Shown: piece by piece, positions 1 to 8,238 of the stretch
How positions within the stretch are numbered: the stretch's first letter is position 1
Layout: each line of letters starts with the position of its first letter
Source of the DNA: Verrucomicrobiota bacterium
Lineage (GTDB): Bacteria; Verrucomicrobiota; Verrucomicrobiia; Opitutales; Opitutaceae
Direction: 5' to 3'
Length of the DNA: 64,000 bases
NCBI GenBank assembly: GCA_023416735.1
Contig: JAEZGX010000030.1
Span: 204,183 to 268,182, forward strand
The notes under the pieces: generated by a model
Told to the model about the DNA's origin: nothing
Seen by the model: the letters and a program-made list of their open reading frames with translations, nothing else
Database searches by the model: none
Translations under genes and position numbers: made by a program

Positions 1-817
1 GATCCGGCGTCACCGCTCGCCGACCGCCCGCTGGCACACCGGTGAACCTCGGCGCTCCGACGCCCAGCCGTCGCGCGACCCACGCCACCACCTCCGCTTT
101 CGTCGCCGCTCCATCGTCCACCACATTGAAAATTCCTCTCGCTGATTCCGGCGCCGTCCACGCCGCCCAAATCGCCGCACCGACATCGTCGCGGTGCACC
201 AAGTTCAACCGATGCTCCCCGCGGCCCGCGACTTCTCCGTTGCGCACCTGCTCGATCAAATACCGCCGCCCCGGCCCGTAAATTCCCGCCAGCCGCAGCA
301 CAAAACACCGCTCAAACCCACGCGCGCCGTCTCCCCCACCCGCCTCCAACAACACCTGCTCCGCTTCCTGCAAAATCGCCCCGCGCTCTCCCGCACCTTC
401 CGTGCTCGCCTCCTCGTCCACGACCACGCCTCCGTCCTGCGGATACACCGACGTGCTGCTTGTATAAACCACAGTCCCGTTCGCCGATCTCGCCCGCGCC
501 CACGCCACAATCGACTTCATCCCTTCCAAATAACTCCGCCGATATCCTTCCAGCCCGCCACCGCCCGAACTCACCGCATTCAACACATACTCCGCCCCGC
601 CCGCCACGTCGCCGTGCCACGCGTCCGACGCCAGCTCCGCCACCACCACTTGCGCCCCGTCGCGATGCAGCTCCGCGGCCGTCGCTGCGTTCCGCGTCAG
701 GGCCGTGACTTCCATCCCCCGCGCAATCGCCTCCCTCGCCACCGCTCCACCGACGTATCCACATCCAAATACGATCAGGCGTTTTCCTGCAAAATTTCCG
801 TGGGCAAAGCCGGACAT
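1..817 (-). CDS. NAD(P)-dependent epimerase/dehydratase (SDR family), 3' end beyond window
   Basis: The minus strand is open from the ATG at 817 to the left edge, giving 272 codons with no stop, so the gene is cut by the window. The start is well placed: an in-frame TGA lies three codons upstream. A Rossmann motif GCGYVG is at residues 18-23, the strand VYTSSTSVYP at about 117-126 and LRLAGIYGPGR at about 174-184, all typical of extended or atypical SDR sugar-nucleotide epimerases such as the YeeZ-like group. The usual YxxxK lysine is not evident after Tyr125, which fits an atypical SDR. The substrate cannot be told. The start lies only 18 bp from that of the divergent DJ-1 gene. Confidence 0.85.
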   Translation of the reverse strand, partial: MSGFAHGNFAGKRLIVFGCGYVGGAVAREAIARGMEVTALTRNAATAAELHRDGAQVVVAELASDAWHGDVAGGAEYVLNAVSSGGGGLEGYRRSYLEGMKSIVAWARARSANGTVVYTSSTSVYPQDGGVVVDEEASTEGAGERGAILQEAEQVLLEAGGGDGARGFERCFVLRLAGIYGPGRRYLIEQVRNGEVAGRGEHRLNLVHRDDVGAAIWAAWTAPESARGIFNVVDDGAATKAEVVAWVARRLGVGAPRFTGVPAGGRRAVTPD

Positions 818-835
818 GCTTGTTCAACTCATCGC

Positions 836-1378
836 ATGCCCACCGTTCTCGCAATCCTCGCGGAGGGATTTGAGGAAATCGAGGCTGTCACCCCGATCGA
901 TCTCCTGCGCCGCGCCGGCGCCGACGTCACCCTCGCCGCCCTCGGCGACACCATTCACGTCGCCGGCGGCCGCGCCAATCTCGTCCTTCACGCCGACACC
1001 ACGCTCGCCGCCGTCGAATCGAACAACTTCGACGCGATCTTCCTCCCCGGCGGCCCCGGCACCAAAAACCTCCGCGCCGATCCTCGCGTTCGCGCGATCA
1101 TTCTCCGCCATCATTCCGCCGGTCGCCTCGTGACCGCGATCTGTGCCGCACCCACCGTCCTTCACGACGCCGGCCTTCTCGCCAACCGCCGCTACACCGC
1201 ACACCCGTCCGTCGCAAACGAGCTGCCCAACCTCCTCGCCAACGAACGTGTCGTCCTCGATGGCAATCTCCTCACTTCCCGCGGTGCCGGCACCGCCCTC
1301 GACTTCGGCCTTCGTCTGATCGAACTCCTCTTCACCCCCGAAAAGTCCCGCGAAGTCGCAGCTTCGATCTGCGCCTGA
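836..1378 (+). CDS. DJ-1/PfpI family protein (ThiJ-like)
   Basis: 180 residues, the usual length for single-domain DJ-1/PfpI proteins. The conserved acidic turn AEGFEEIEA is at residues 9-17 and the nucleophile-elbow cysteine is C103 in AICAAPTVLH. PGGPGTKNL at about 71-79 is the typical loop before the elbow. Family members act as deglycases, chaperones or general stress proteins; the old thiazole-biosynthesis label is not supported by context. The ATG at 836 is preferred over in-frame upstream starts because the family begins directly at the first beta strand (PTVLAILA). It is divergent from the SDR gene, so its promoter must lie largely inside that gene's 5' end. Confidence 0.88.
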   Translation: MPTVLAILAEGFEEIEAVTPIDLLRRAGADVTLAALGDTIHVAGGRANLVLHADTTLAAVESNNFDAIFLPGGPGTKNLRADPRVRAIILRHHSAGRLVTAICAAPTVLHDAGLLANRRYTAHPSVANELPNLLANERVVLDGNLLTSRGAGTALDFGLRLIELLFTPEKSREVAASICA

Positions 1379-1590
1379 TCCCGTCTCCAGTCCGTCCGCA
1401 GAGGGTATCATCTGCCAACCACTCCGACACCCGCAGAGATTCGCGTGATGGGGTGTCCTTCGCAGTTTTCCCGGAGTTCGACCGCTCGGTTTCCTTCCTC
1501 CGCGCGTTTTTACCAGCGCTATACACTCCTGCAGTTCGTTCTACTCTAAGTAGATCGTCCGTGCTCATCCCTCAGCCCCACATCCGAGCG

Positions 1591-1612
1591 AATTCTACCA
1601 AGGTGTAGAATT
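1591..1612. promoter_or_regulatory. Perfect 8-bp inverted repeat, candidate operator
   Basis: AATTCTAC (1591-1598), spacer CAAGGT, GTAGAATT (1605-1612). The arms are perfectly complementary, about 120 bp before the asnB start. A-T-rich arms and a 6-bp spacer suit a dimeric regulator; there is no T-run, so it is not an obvious terminator. Confidence 0.45.
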
Positions 1613-1622
1613 GACTAGGAAA

Positions 1623-1640
1623 CTGGGGGTTATTCCCTAG
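1623..1640. promoter_or_regulatory. 18-bp palindromic motif (copy 1), candidate operator of the polysaccharide locus
   Basis: CTGGGGGTTATTCCCTAG, 90 bp before the asnB start. It matches the 18-mer at 45294-45311 upstream of the PEP-CTERM protein gene in its outer half-sites (CTRGGG at the left, CCCTAR at the right) with the same total length. A further outer symmetry, GACTAGG (1613-1619) with CCTAGTC (1636-1642), overlaps it. The regulator is unknown. Confidence 0.4.
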
Positions 1641-1729
1641 TCGCGTCTCATGGCCCCGACGTTCGTCGACCTGTGCCGCGCCGCTTTTTCACCGGAAGCG
1701 ACGGGGCGAAGCCTGTCCGTTTTTACACG

Positions 1730-4700
1730 ATGTGCGGGATAACCGGATTCGTTGAGGCCGGCAGCGACACGGACCTGCGCCGCGATTCCGTCGCCCGCAT
1801 GTGTCAGCGCATGGTTCACCGTGGCCCCGACGATGGCGCTCTCCACTCCGCCGCCCACGCGACCCTCGGCATGCGCCGACTCGCTATTTTCGATCCCGCC
1901 AACGGCCGGCAGCCGATGAGCACACCGGATGGTCGCCTCCACCTCGTTTTCAACGGTGCCATCTACAATTTCCGTCCACTCCGCGACGAACTCTCCGCCG
2001 CCGGTTTCGCGTTCCGCACTTCCTGCGACACCGAAGTTCTCCTCGCCGCCTACGCGCACTGGGGCGAGCGCTGCCTCGACCGCCTTCGCGGCATGTTCGC
2101 GTTCGCCATCTGGGATTCGCATGACGAGTCGCTCTTCCTCGCCCGCGATCCATTCGGCATCAAACCGCTCTACTATCGCCACGACGGTGCTCGGCTGCTC
2201 TTCGCGTCCGAGCTCAACGCCCTTCTCGCGTCGGGCGTAGTCTCGACCGAAATCGATCCGGTATCGCTTTCCGAATACCTCGCCTGGCTCGCCGTCCCCG
2301 CGCCTCGCACCATCTATCGCGGCATCTTCAGTCTCCGCCCGGGTGAATGCGCCACGTTCCGCCGCGGCGAACTTTCGATCCGCGCCGCGTGGTCTTTCCG
2401 TTCGATCCCCGCCTCAGAATCGCCCTGTCGCTCTCGGGCCGATTTCGAACGCGAGCTGCGCTTCCGCCTGGAAGACAGCGTCCAGGCTCACGCAATCGCC
2501 GACGTCCCCGTCGGTGCTTTTCTCTCGGGCGGACTCGATTCCGCTGTCGTCGCCGGCCTCATGTCACGTGCCACCGGCGCTCGTCTGAAGACCTTCACCA
2601 TCGGCTTCGGCGAAACCGGCTTCGACGAATCCTCCGCCGCCGAAACCACCGCGCGTCACTTCGGCTGCGATCACCACACGCGAATTCTCAGCGGCGCGGA
2701 GGTCGCGCGCGATCTGAGCACCGTCCTTGCCGCGATGGATCAACCCACCGGCGACGGCATCAACACCTACTACGTCAGCCAGACCGCCCGACAGGGCGGC
2801 GTCACCGTTGCACTTTCCGGTCTCGGCGGTGACGAACTTTTCGGCGGGTATCCATCTTTTCGCGACATCCCGCGCCTCTCGCGTTTGCTCCCGGTCTGGC
2901 AATTCGTTCCTCCGCCTTTGCGCCGCAACCTACTCGCCCGCCTGCGTCGCGGCGCAACACGTTCCCGCAAGCTCGCCGACATGCTCGAGCACGCGCACTC
3001 GTTTCACGAGCTCAACGCCATGCAGCGCCGCGTGTTCTCCGAGGACCGGCGCCGTGAACTTCTCTCGTCCGACCTTCGCCGCTTCGCCGCCAACACTCCC
3101 CCTTTCCATCCCGAGCTCGTCGCGCTCGCCGCCGACTTGGCTCGCGCTCCCTCGCTCGACGCGATCAGCGCCTGGGAACTCCGCACCTACATGGCCGACG
3201 TGCTCCTGCGCGACAGCGACGTCATGAGCATGCGCCATTCGCTCGAGCTGCGCGTGCCCTTCGTCGACCGCCCGCTCGCCGAATGGCTCTGGCGCCAACC
3301 CGCCGCTTTCAAGTTCGACCACCGCGAACCCAAAGCCGCGCTCGCCCGCTCACTGCGCGACATTCTCCCGCCCGACCTCGCCCGACGCCGAAAGCAAGGG
3401 TTCACGTTTCCTTTCGCTTCGTGGATGAAATCCGAGCTCCGGCCTTTCCTCGAAGCAACGTTCGCCGACACCTCCATCGATCGCTCCGGCTTCTTTTCCC
3501 GGACGGCCGTGCAACACCGCTGGCAATCGTTTCTCACCGCCGACGACACCCGCGATTGGTCCCGAGTCTGGAGCCTCGCCGTTCTCATCGATTTCGCCAA
3601 CCGCCCCACGCCCACGCCGCTCCGCCCGCGTCCCTGGCCCGTCGAGCCGCACGCCGCCAACGCGGTTCCCGCCCCCCACATCGTCACAAACCGTTCCACA
3701 ACGCGCGTCACCGCCGCGAAACGGCGCACGCTTCTCCTCGCCCCCGAAATCTTCGCCTCCGAAGGCGGGATCCCGCGCATTCTCCAAATCTACCTCAAAG
3801 CTCTCTGCGATCTCTCCGGCCCCAACGACGCCGTGCGTCTCGTCGCCTTGAACGACCACATGGTCGACTCGCGCGATCTCCGCCGCTCCTCCAACGACCG
3901 CCTTTCCGAGTGGCGCGTCGCCGGCCGCAATAAACCGCGCTTCATCCGCGACACCCTCGCCCTGTCCCGCGGCGCCGATCGCCTCGTCTGCGGCCATCTC
4001 GCGCAACTTCCCGTCGCCCTCGCCGCGAAACTGCGGTATCCACATCTTCGCTACTACCTCGTTGCCCACGGCATCGAGGTCTGGCGCGACTACACGACCC
4101 TCGAACGCCTCGCGCTCCGCGGCGCCGAACGCATCCTCTGCGTCAGCGATTACACTCGCAGCGAGCTTCTCCGCCGCTGCTCCCTCTCACCGGAGAAAGT
4201 CGTCGTCCTGCCCAACGCCCTCGATCCTTACTTCAAGATCGCCCCGGGGCTTCCCCGCAACGGTCGCGCCCCGACGGTTCTCGTCGTCACGCGCCTCACC
4301 TATTCCGACCGCTACAAGGGCGTCGAACACATGATCCAGGCGATGCCCGCGATCCGCGCCGCCATTCCCGACGCCACACTCCGTATTGTCGGACGCGGCG
4401 ACGATCTTCCGCGCCTGCAACAACTGCGCGACACACTCCGCCTCCGTCACGCCATCGAATTCCTCGGTTACATCGACGACCGCCGGATGGCCGACGAACT
4501 CCGCTCCTGCACGCTTTTCGCTCTGCCCAGCGAGCGCGAGGGCTTCGGGCTCGTTTACCTCGAAGCCATGGCCAACGGCCGTCCCTGCCTCGGAGCTCGC
4601 GCTGGCGGCGTGCCTGAAGTCATCACTCCCGAAACCGGCGTCCTCGTTCCCTACGCGGACGTGCCCGCCATTGCCGACGCCGCCATCGCTGCCCTCCGAC

Positions 4701-4792
4701 GCGAATGGAACGAAGCCGCCATCCTCAACCGTGCTCGCGAGTTTTCGTATTCGCATTTCAAGGACCGCCTCGCTTCCCTCCTCGCGCTTTGA
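1730..4792 (+). CDS. Asparagine synthase (glutamine-hydrolysing) fused to a GT4 glycosyltransferase
   Basis: 1020 residues. The first ~615 form a class-II amidotransferase: the start at 1730 gives MCGI, so Cys2 becomes the N-terminal nucleophile, followed by FNGAIYN, the PP-loop SGGLDS at residues 266-271 and LSGLGGDELFGGY near 362. A Pro/Ala-rich linker (about 615-660) leads to a complete GT4 domain: LLLAPEIFASEGGIPR from about 666, a central nucleotide-sugar fold, and the E-x7-E motif in EGFGLVYLEAMA near 935-946. AsnB-like proteins are common in polysaccharide loci, where they probably amidate sugar acids; the GT4 would use an NDP-sugar. This is the first gene of the locus. The fusion is unusual; an upstream-frame start (1673) would destroy the Cys2 nucleophile. 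Confidence 0.9.
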   Translation: MCGITGFVEAGSDTDLRRDSVARMCQRMVHRGPDDGALHSAAHATLGMRRLAIFDPANGRQPMSTPDGRLHLVFNGAIYNFRPLRDELSAAGFAFRTSCDTEVLLAAYAHWGERCLDRLRGMFAFAIWDSHDESLFLARDPFGIKPLYYRHDGARLLFASELNALLASGVVSTEIDPVSLSEYLAWLAVPAPRTIYRGIFSLRPGECATFRRGELSIRAAWSFRSIPASESPCRSRADFERELRFRLEDSVQAHAIADVPVGAFLSGGLDSAVVAGLMSRATGARLKTFTIGFGETGFDESSAAETTARHFGCDHHTRILSGAEVARDLSTVLAAMDQPTGDGINTYYVSQTARQGGVTVALSGLGGDELFGGYPSFRDIPRLSRLLPVWQFVPPPLRRNLLARLRRGATRSRKLADMLEHAHSFHELNAMQRRVFSEDRRRELLSSDLRRFAANTPPFHPELVALAADLARAPSLDAISAWELRTYMADVLLRDSDVMSMRHSLELRVPFVDRPLAEWLWRQPAAFKFDHREPKAALARSLRDILPPDLARRRKQGFTFPFASWMKSELRPFLEATFADTSIDRSGFFSRTAVQHRWQSFLTADDTRDWSRVWSLAVLIDFANRPTPTPLRPRPWPVEPHAANAVPAPHIVTNRSTTRVTAAKRRTLLLAPEIFASEGGIPRILQIYLKALCDLSGPNDAVRLVALNDHMVDSRDLRRSSNDRLSEWRVAGRNKPRFIRDTLALSRGADRLVCGHLAQLPVALAAKLRYPHLRYYLVAHGIEVWRDYTTLERLALRGAERILCVSDYTRSELLRRCSLSPEKVVVLPNALDPYFKIAPGLPRNGRAPTVLVVTRLTYSDRYKGVEHMIQAMPAIRAAIPDATLRIVGRGDDLPRLQQLRDTLRLRHAIEFLGYIDDRRMADELRSCTLFALPSEREGFGLVYLEAMANGRPCLGARAGGVPEVITPETGVLVPYADVPAIADAAIAALRREWNEAAILNRAREFSYSHFKDRLASLLAL

Positions 4793-4814
4793 CCCTTCCG
4801 CTTCGCCTCGGCTC

Positions 4815-5249
4815 ATGAACAAGCATCTCACCCTGCGCGTGCAAAACTCCGGGCTGCTCGCGCTCAAGTGCTTCAAAGACCTTCCGGACGGAAACCTCTT
4901 CATCGCCGAAGCCGGCCAGCACGTTCCGTTTCCGATCAAACGCGTCTATTTCATCAACACGCTCGCGAACCCCAAAGCCGTTCGCGGAAAACACGCGCAT
5001 CGCAAACTCCGGCAGGCCATCTTCTGCATCAGCGGCTCCTTCACGCTTCATCTCGACGACGGACAAACCAAGCAGCGCATCCACCTCAACGATCCCGCGC
5101 GCGGCGTCCTCCTGGGCCCGATGCTGTGGCACACGATGTCTTCGTTCTCCTACGATTGCGTGATCCTCGTCCTCGCCAGCGATCGTTTCAAAGAATCCGA
5201 CTACATCCGCGACTACGACGAGTTCCGGACCCTCGCGCGTAGCCAATAG
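4815..5249 (+). CDS. FdtA/QdtA-like sugar 3,4-ketoisomerase (WxcM-type cupin)
   Basis: 144 residues, a single cupin domain of the usual FdtA/QdtA length. The conserved signature RGKHAHRKLRQAIFCISGS holds the active-site His pair; LDDGQ and GVLLGPMLWHTM follow as in the family. Known members isomerise dTDP-4-keto-6-deoxyglucose to the 3-keto sugar on the way to dTDP-3-amino sugars such as Fuc3NAc or Qui3NAc. The partner dTDP-glucose enzymes and aminotransferase are not in the window, so the exact product is inferred only. It lies 22 bp after the asnB fusion, and its stop is followed at once by the wzm start. Confidence 0.85.
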   Translation: MNKHLTLRVQNSGLLALKCFKDLPDGNLFIAEAGQHVPFPIKRVYFINTLANPKAVRGKHAHRKLRQAIFCISGSFTLHLDDGQTKQRIHLNDPARGVLLGPMLWHTMSSFSYDCVILVLASDRFKESDYIRDYDEFRTLARSQ

Positions 5250-5250
5250 C

Positions 5251-6096
5251 TTGTCTCTCTTGTCCTCCGAACCCGCCATTCCGCACGAGATCACGCTCGA
5301 AGCCGGCCATTCCGACGCGAACTACTGGCGCGACCTCTGGCGCTATCGCGAGCTCCTCGGCTTCCTCGCGTGGCGCGACATCAAAGTCCGCTACAAGCAA
5401 GCCGTTCTCGGCGCCGGCTGGGCCCTCATTCAGCCGCTGATCACGATGGCGATCTTCACCTTCGTTTTCGGACGTCTGGCCAACATGCCCGCCGGAGGCG
5501 TGCCTTACCCTCTCCTCGTGCTCGCCGGACTTCTGCCGTGGCAGCTGTCCTCCACCGCCCTCTCCGGCGCAAGCAACAGCGTCGTGGGCAACTCACACCT
5601 GATCTCGAAAGTCTACTTCCCGCGCCTGATCGTTCCGATCTCTTCTCTCGGCGTTGCCCTCGTCGATTTCGTCATCGTTCTCGCACTTTTCGTGATCGTC
5701 TCTCTTTGGTTCGGCGCGATCCCCACCTGGCATTGGCTGTTGCTTCCTTTGTTCATCGCCAACGCCCTCGTCATCGCCCTCGGCGCCGGTCTCTGGCTCA
5801 CCAGCCTCACAGTGAAGTATCGGGATTTTCGATTCATCGTGCCGTTCCTTATGCAGGTCGGCCTGTTCGTTTCCCCGGTCGGCTTCCGCACCGACAACCT
5901 GCCCAACTGGCGCGACCTCCTCGCGCTCAACCCGCTCACCGGCGTGATCGACGGCTTCCGCTGGTGCCTGCTCGGCGGCCATCAACAACTCGATCCCACC
6001 AGCCTCATCGCGTCCGTCGTCGCCGCGCTCCTGCTGCTCGTGGGCGGCCTCTGGTATTTCCGCCGGATGGAGCGCCAATTCGCCGACGTGATCTGA
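5251..6096 (+). CDS. ABC-2 type polysaccharide exporter permease (Wzm)
   Basis: 281 residues with a TTG start one base after the previous stop. An N-terminal amphipathic stretch, YRELLGFLAWRDIKVRYKQ, is the classic gate-helix region of Wzm/TagG permeases, and ALIQPLITMAIFTFVFGRL is the first membrane helix. About six membrane segments can be counted, and the C-terminus NPLTGVIDGFRW is also typical. It forms the membrane channel that exports lipid-linked polysaccharide, paired with the ATPase encoded next (1-base gap). Known partners are outer-membrane-directed O-antigens or capsules; which one applies here is not known. Confidence 0.92.
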   Translation: MSLLSSEPAIPHEITLEAGHSDANYWRDLWRYRELLGFLAWRDIKVRYKQAVLGAGWALIQPLITMAIFTFVFGRLANMPAGGVPYPLLVLAGLLPWQLSSTALSGASNSVVGNSHLISKVYFPRLIVPISSLGVALVDFVIVLALFVIVSLWFGAIPTWHWLLLPLFIANALVIALGAGLWLTSLTVKYRDFRFIVPFLMQVGLFVSPVGFRTDNLPNWRDLLALNPLTGVIDGFRWCLLGGHQQLDPTSLIASVVAALLLLVGGLWYFRRMERQFADVI

Positions 6097-6097
6097 C

Positions 6098-7336
6098 ATG
6101 AGCCCCCCCGCCATCGAAGTCTCCGGCCTGAGCAAGCGCTACGTGATCCAACACGAGTCGCGCCACGACAACCTTCGCGACACCCTGCATCACACCGCCC
6201 GCAAACTTTGGCGCCGCATGCGCTGGGGCACCGGTTTCAGCACCGAAGAGTTCTGGGCGTTGCGTGACGTCAGCTTCTCCGTCCAACCCGGCGAAGTCGT
6301 CGGCATCATTGGGCGCAACGGCGCCGGCAAGAGCACGCTCCTGAAAGTCCTCTCCCGCATCACCGAGCCCACCTCCGGCAAAGTAAAACTCCGCGGCCGC
6401 GTCGCTTCGCTGCTCGAAGTCGGCACGGGTTTCCACCCCGAGCTCACCGGCCGTGAAAACATTTTTCTTAATGGCGCGATCCTCGGCATGAGCCGCGCGG
6501 AGATTCGGAAAAAATTCGACGAGATCGTCGCCTTCGCCGAGGTCGAACGCTTCCTCGACACGCCCGTGAAGCGCTACAGCAGCGGCATGTATGTCCGCCT
6601 CGCCTTCGCCGTCGCCGCCCACCTCGAACCCGAGATCCTCATCGTCGACGAAGTCCTCGCCGTCGGCGACGTCGCCTTCCAGAAAAAATGCCTCGGCAAG
6701 ATGCAAGAGGTCTCCACTAACCAAGGCCGCACCGTCCTCTTCGTGAGCCATCAAATGGACGCCGTCGTCCGGCTTTGCCAGCAGGTGATTCATCTGCACT
6801 CCGGCACTGTCGTCCAGCAGGGCCCCGCCTCCGAAATCGTCTCTCGCTATCTCGGCGAAAAGTCCGTGCGTCGCCACGTCTGGCAAGCCGGCGGAAGCGA
6901 GATCATCCGCCGCATCGAGGTGCTCCAGGCCGTCGAGCAGGATGGAAACATTTTCCGTTCCAACGCTCCGATCACGCTCCACGTGGACACCCACCTCGCC
7001 GCCGCTCTCGCCGATATCCAAATCGCGATTCGTGTCTCCGACAGCGCCGGCCGGGCGGTTTTCACCACCGCCAACACCGATTCCAGCCCGACCGCCGCAG
7101 GACTGCCCGCTGGCGCTCACCGCCACAGCGTTAAGATCCCGCCGCTCATTCTGCCTCCCGCGCTTTACTCGGTGATCGTGGCCATCTGCGTTCCCGGTAA
7201 GCGCGTTCTCGAACATGTCAGCGAGGCCGTGGTGTTCGAGGTCGGCGACATCACGCCAGACGCGGTTCGTCTCCGCGATGGCCGCGAAGGCGCTGTTCGC
7301 TTGCTGCTGCCTTGGACGGTCTCCGCCAACCCATGA
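6098..7336 (+). CDS. ABC polysaccharide exporter ATP-binding protein (Wzt) with C-terminal carbohydrate-binding domain
   Basis: 412 residues. Walker A is GRNGAGKST at 72-80, the signature is the degenerate YSSGM, and Walker B is in EILIVDEVLAVGD. The roughly 170 residues after the ATPase domain form an extra beta-rich module like the Wzt C-terminal domain, which in E. coli O8/O9a-type systems recognises the modified non-reducing end of the glycan before export. The stop overlaps the start of the next gene (ATGA at 7333-7336), an FkbM methyltransferase, which could supply such a terminal mark. The short TagH-like form without this domain is ruled out by length. Confidence 0.92.
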   Translation: MSPPAIEVSGLSKRYVIQHESRHDNLRDTLHHTARKLWRRMRWGTGFSTEEFWALRDVSFSVQPGEVVGIIGRNGAGKSTLLKVLSRITEPTSGKVKLRGRVASLLEVGTGFHPELTGRENIFLNGAILGMSRAEIRKKFDEIVAFAEVERFLDTPVKRYSSGMYVRLAFAVAAHLEPEILIVDEVLAVGDVAFQKKCLGKMQEVSTNQGRTVLFVSHQMDAVVRLCQQVIHLHSGTVVQQGPASEIVSRYLGEKSVRRHVWQAGGSEIIRRIEVLQAVEQDGNIFRSNAPITLHVDTHLAAALADIQIAIRVSDSAGRAVFTTANTDSSPTAAGLPAGAHRHSVKIPPLILPPALYSVIVAICVPGKRVLEHVSEAVVFEVGDITPDAVRLRDGREGAVRLLLPWTVSANP

Positions 7337-8238
7337 AGCATTGGCTCAAATCCGCTCTCTCCGGCATGGGATGGGAACTGCGCCGGGTGCCAGTTACTCC
7401 TGCGCCCAATAACCAGGATCAACTCGTGCAGATTGGCGGCCATACGATTCGCTTTCCTGCGCAGAGCCAGATTCCCCAAGCCTACGGTTTCTACCCCGCC
7501 TATGGTCGCGAACTCTCCTCTCTCGCCCGACTGGTCGCCTCGAAGTATCGCGACGCCGCTATGGTCGATGTAGGCGCCAACGTGGGCGACACGCTCGCTC
7601 TCATCCGCCAAAGCACCAACGCCAAGGTCTACGCGTTCGAAGGCGACGCCACTTCGCTCAGATATCTCGGCGGCAACGCCGCCACTCTAGGCAACATCGA
7701 GATCATCGATCGTTTCCTCGACGAGGCACCCCATGTCACCGCCGCCAGCATGGAGAAAACGGGATGGAACAACACCCTCCGTCCCACCAGCGAAGGCGCA
7801 CGGGTCGAGTTCACGACGCTCGACGAATTTTTCGGGCGACATCCCGACGCTCCGCGCATCAAGCTCGTAAAAGTCGACTGCGAGGGTTTCGACGCACGCA
7901 TCCTCCGCGGCGGGCGACAGCTTTTTTCCACGAGCCGTCCCGCCGTGCTTTTCGAATATCACGCCCGCTGCCTCCGCGAACTCGGCGAACACGGCCCTGC
8001 CATCTTCGGCAATTTCGCTCAAATCGGCTACACCGACGTCGTGCTCTTCGATCACGCCGGCGACTTGCTGCTCTCCACCACGGCGGACAACGAGCCGCTC
8101 TGGTATCAGCTCGACCGATACATCCAGTCGGAGCGGTCGCCGATCCTGTATCTCGACGCCGCTTGCTTCCATCGCGACGATGCCGATCTCGCCCGACAGT
8201 TGTCCGCGTCCGCCCCGTCCATCAAACCGGCCTTGTGA
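7333..8238 (+). CDS. FkbM family methyltransferase
   Basis: 301 residues. The SAM-binding motif VDVGANVGDT is at 79-88, followed by YAFEGD (motif II acidic residue) and KLVKVDCEGFD, the FkbM-family signature. Family members O-methylate sugars or polyketide hydroxyls. The ATG at 7333 is chosen over an upstream TTG because it makes the ATGA coupling with wzt. Because of that coupling, it may methylate the chain end recognised by the Wzt C-terminal domain; this is an inference. The C-terminal 60 residues (DRYIQSERSPILYLD) have no motif I recognise. Confidence 0.85.
   Translation: MKHWLKSALSGMGWELRRVPVTPAPNNQDQLVQIGGHTIRFPAQSQIPQAYGFYPAYGRELSSLARLVASKYRDAAMVDVGANVGDTLALIRQSTNAKVYAFEGDATSLRYLGGNAATLGNIEIIDRFLDEAPHVTAASMEKTGWNNTLRPTSEGARVEFTTLDEFFGRHPDAPRIKLVKVDCEGFDARILRGGRQLFSTSRPAVLFEYHARCLRELGEHGPAIFGNFAQIGYTDVVLFDHAGDLLLSTTADNEPLWYQLDRYIQSERSPILYLDAACFHRDDADLARQLSASAPSIKPAL

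Larger units (their letters stand above)
1379..1729. other. Intergenic region upstream of the polysaccharide locus
   Basis: About 350 bases without a convincing gene. The region holds two inverted repeats close together (1591-1612 and 1623-1640, listed separately) and is clearly less GC-rich than the flanking genes, as expected for a promoter region. A TTGACT at 1611-1616 could be a -35 box, but I see no convincing -10 at 16-18 bp. An in-frame extension of asnB back to 1673 is possible but not coding-like. Confidence 0.6.

Noticed and set aside
824..1411. Minus-strand open frame opposite the DJ-1 gene
   Set aside because: Low-complexity Gly/Glu/Val translation typical of GC-rich antisense; the plus-strand protein has conserved motifs.
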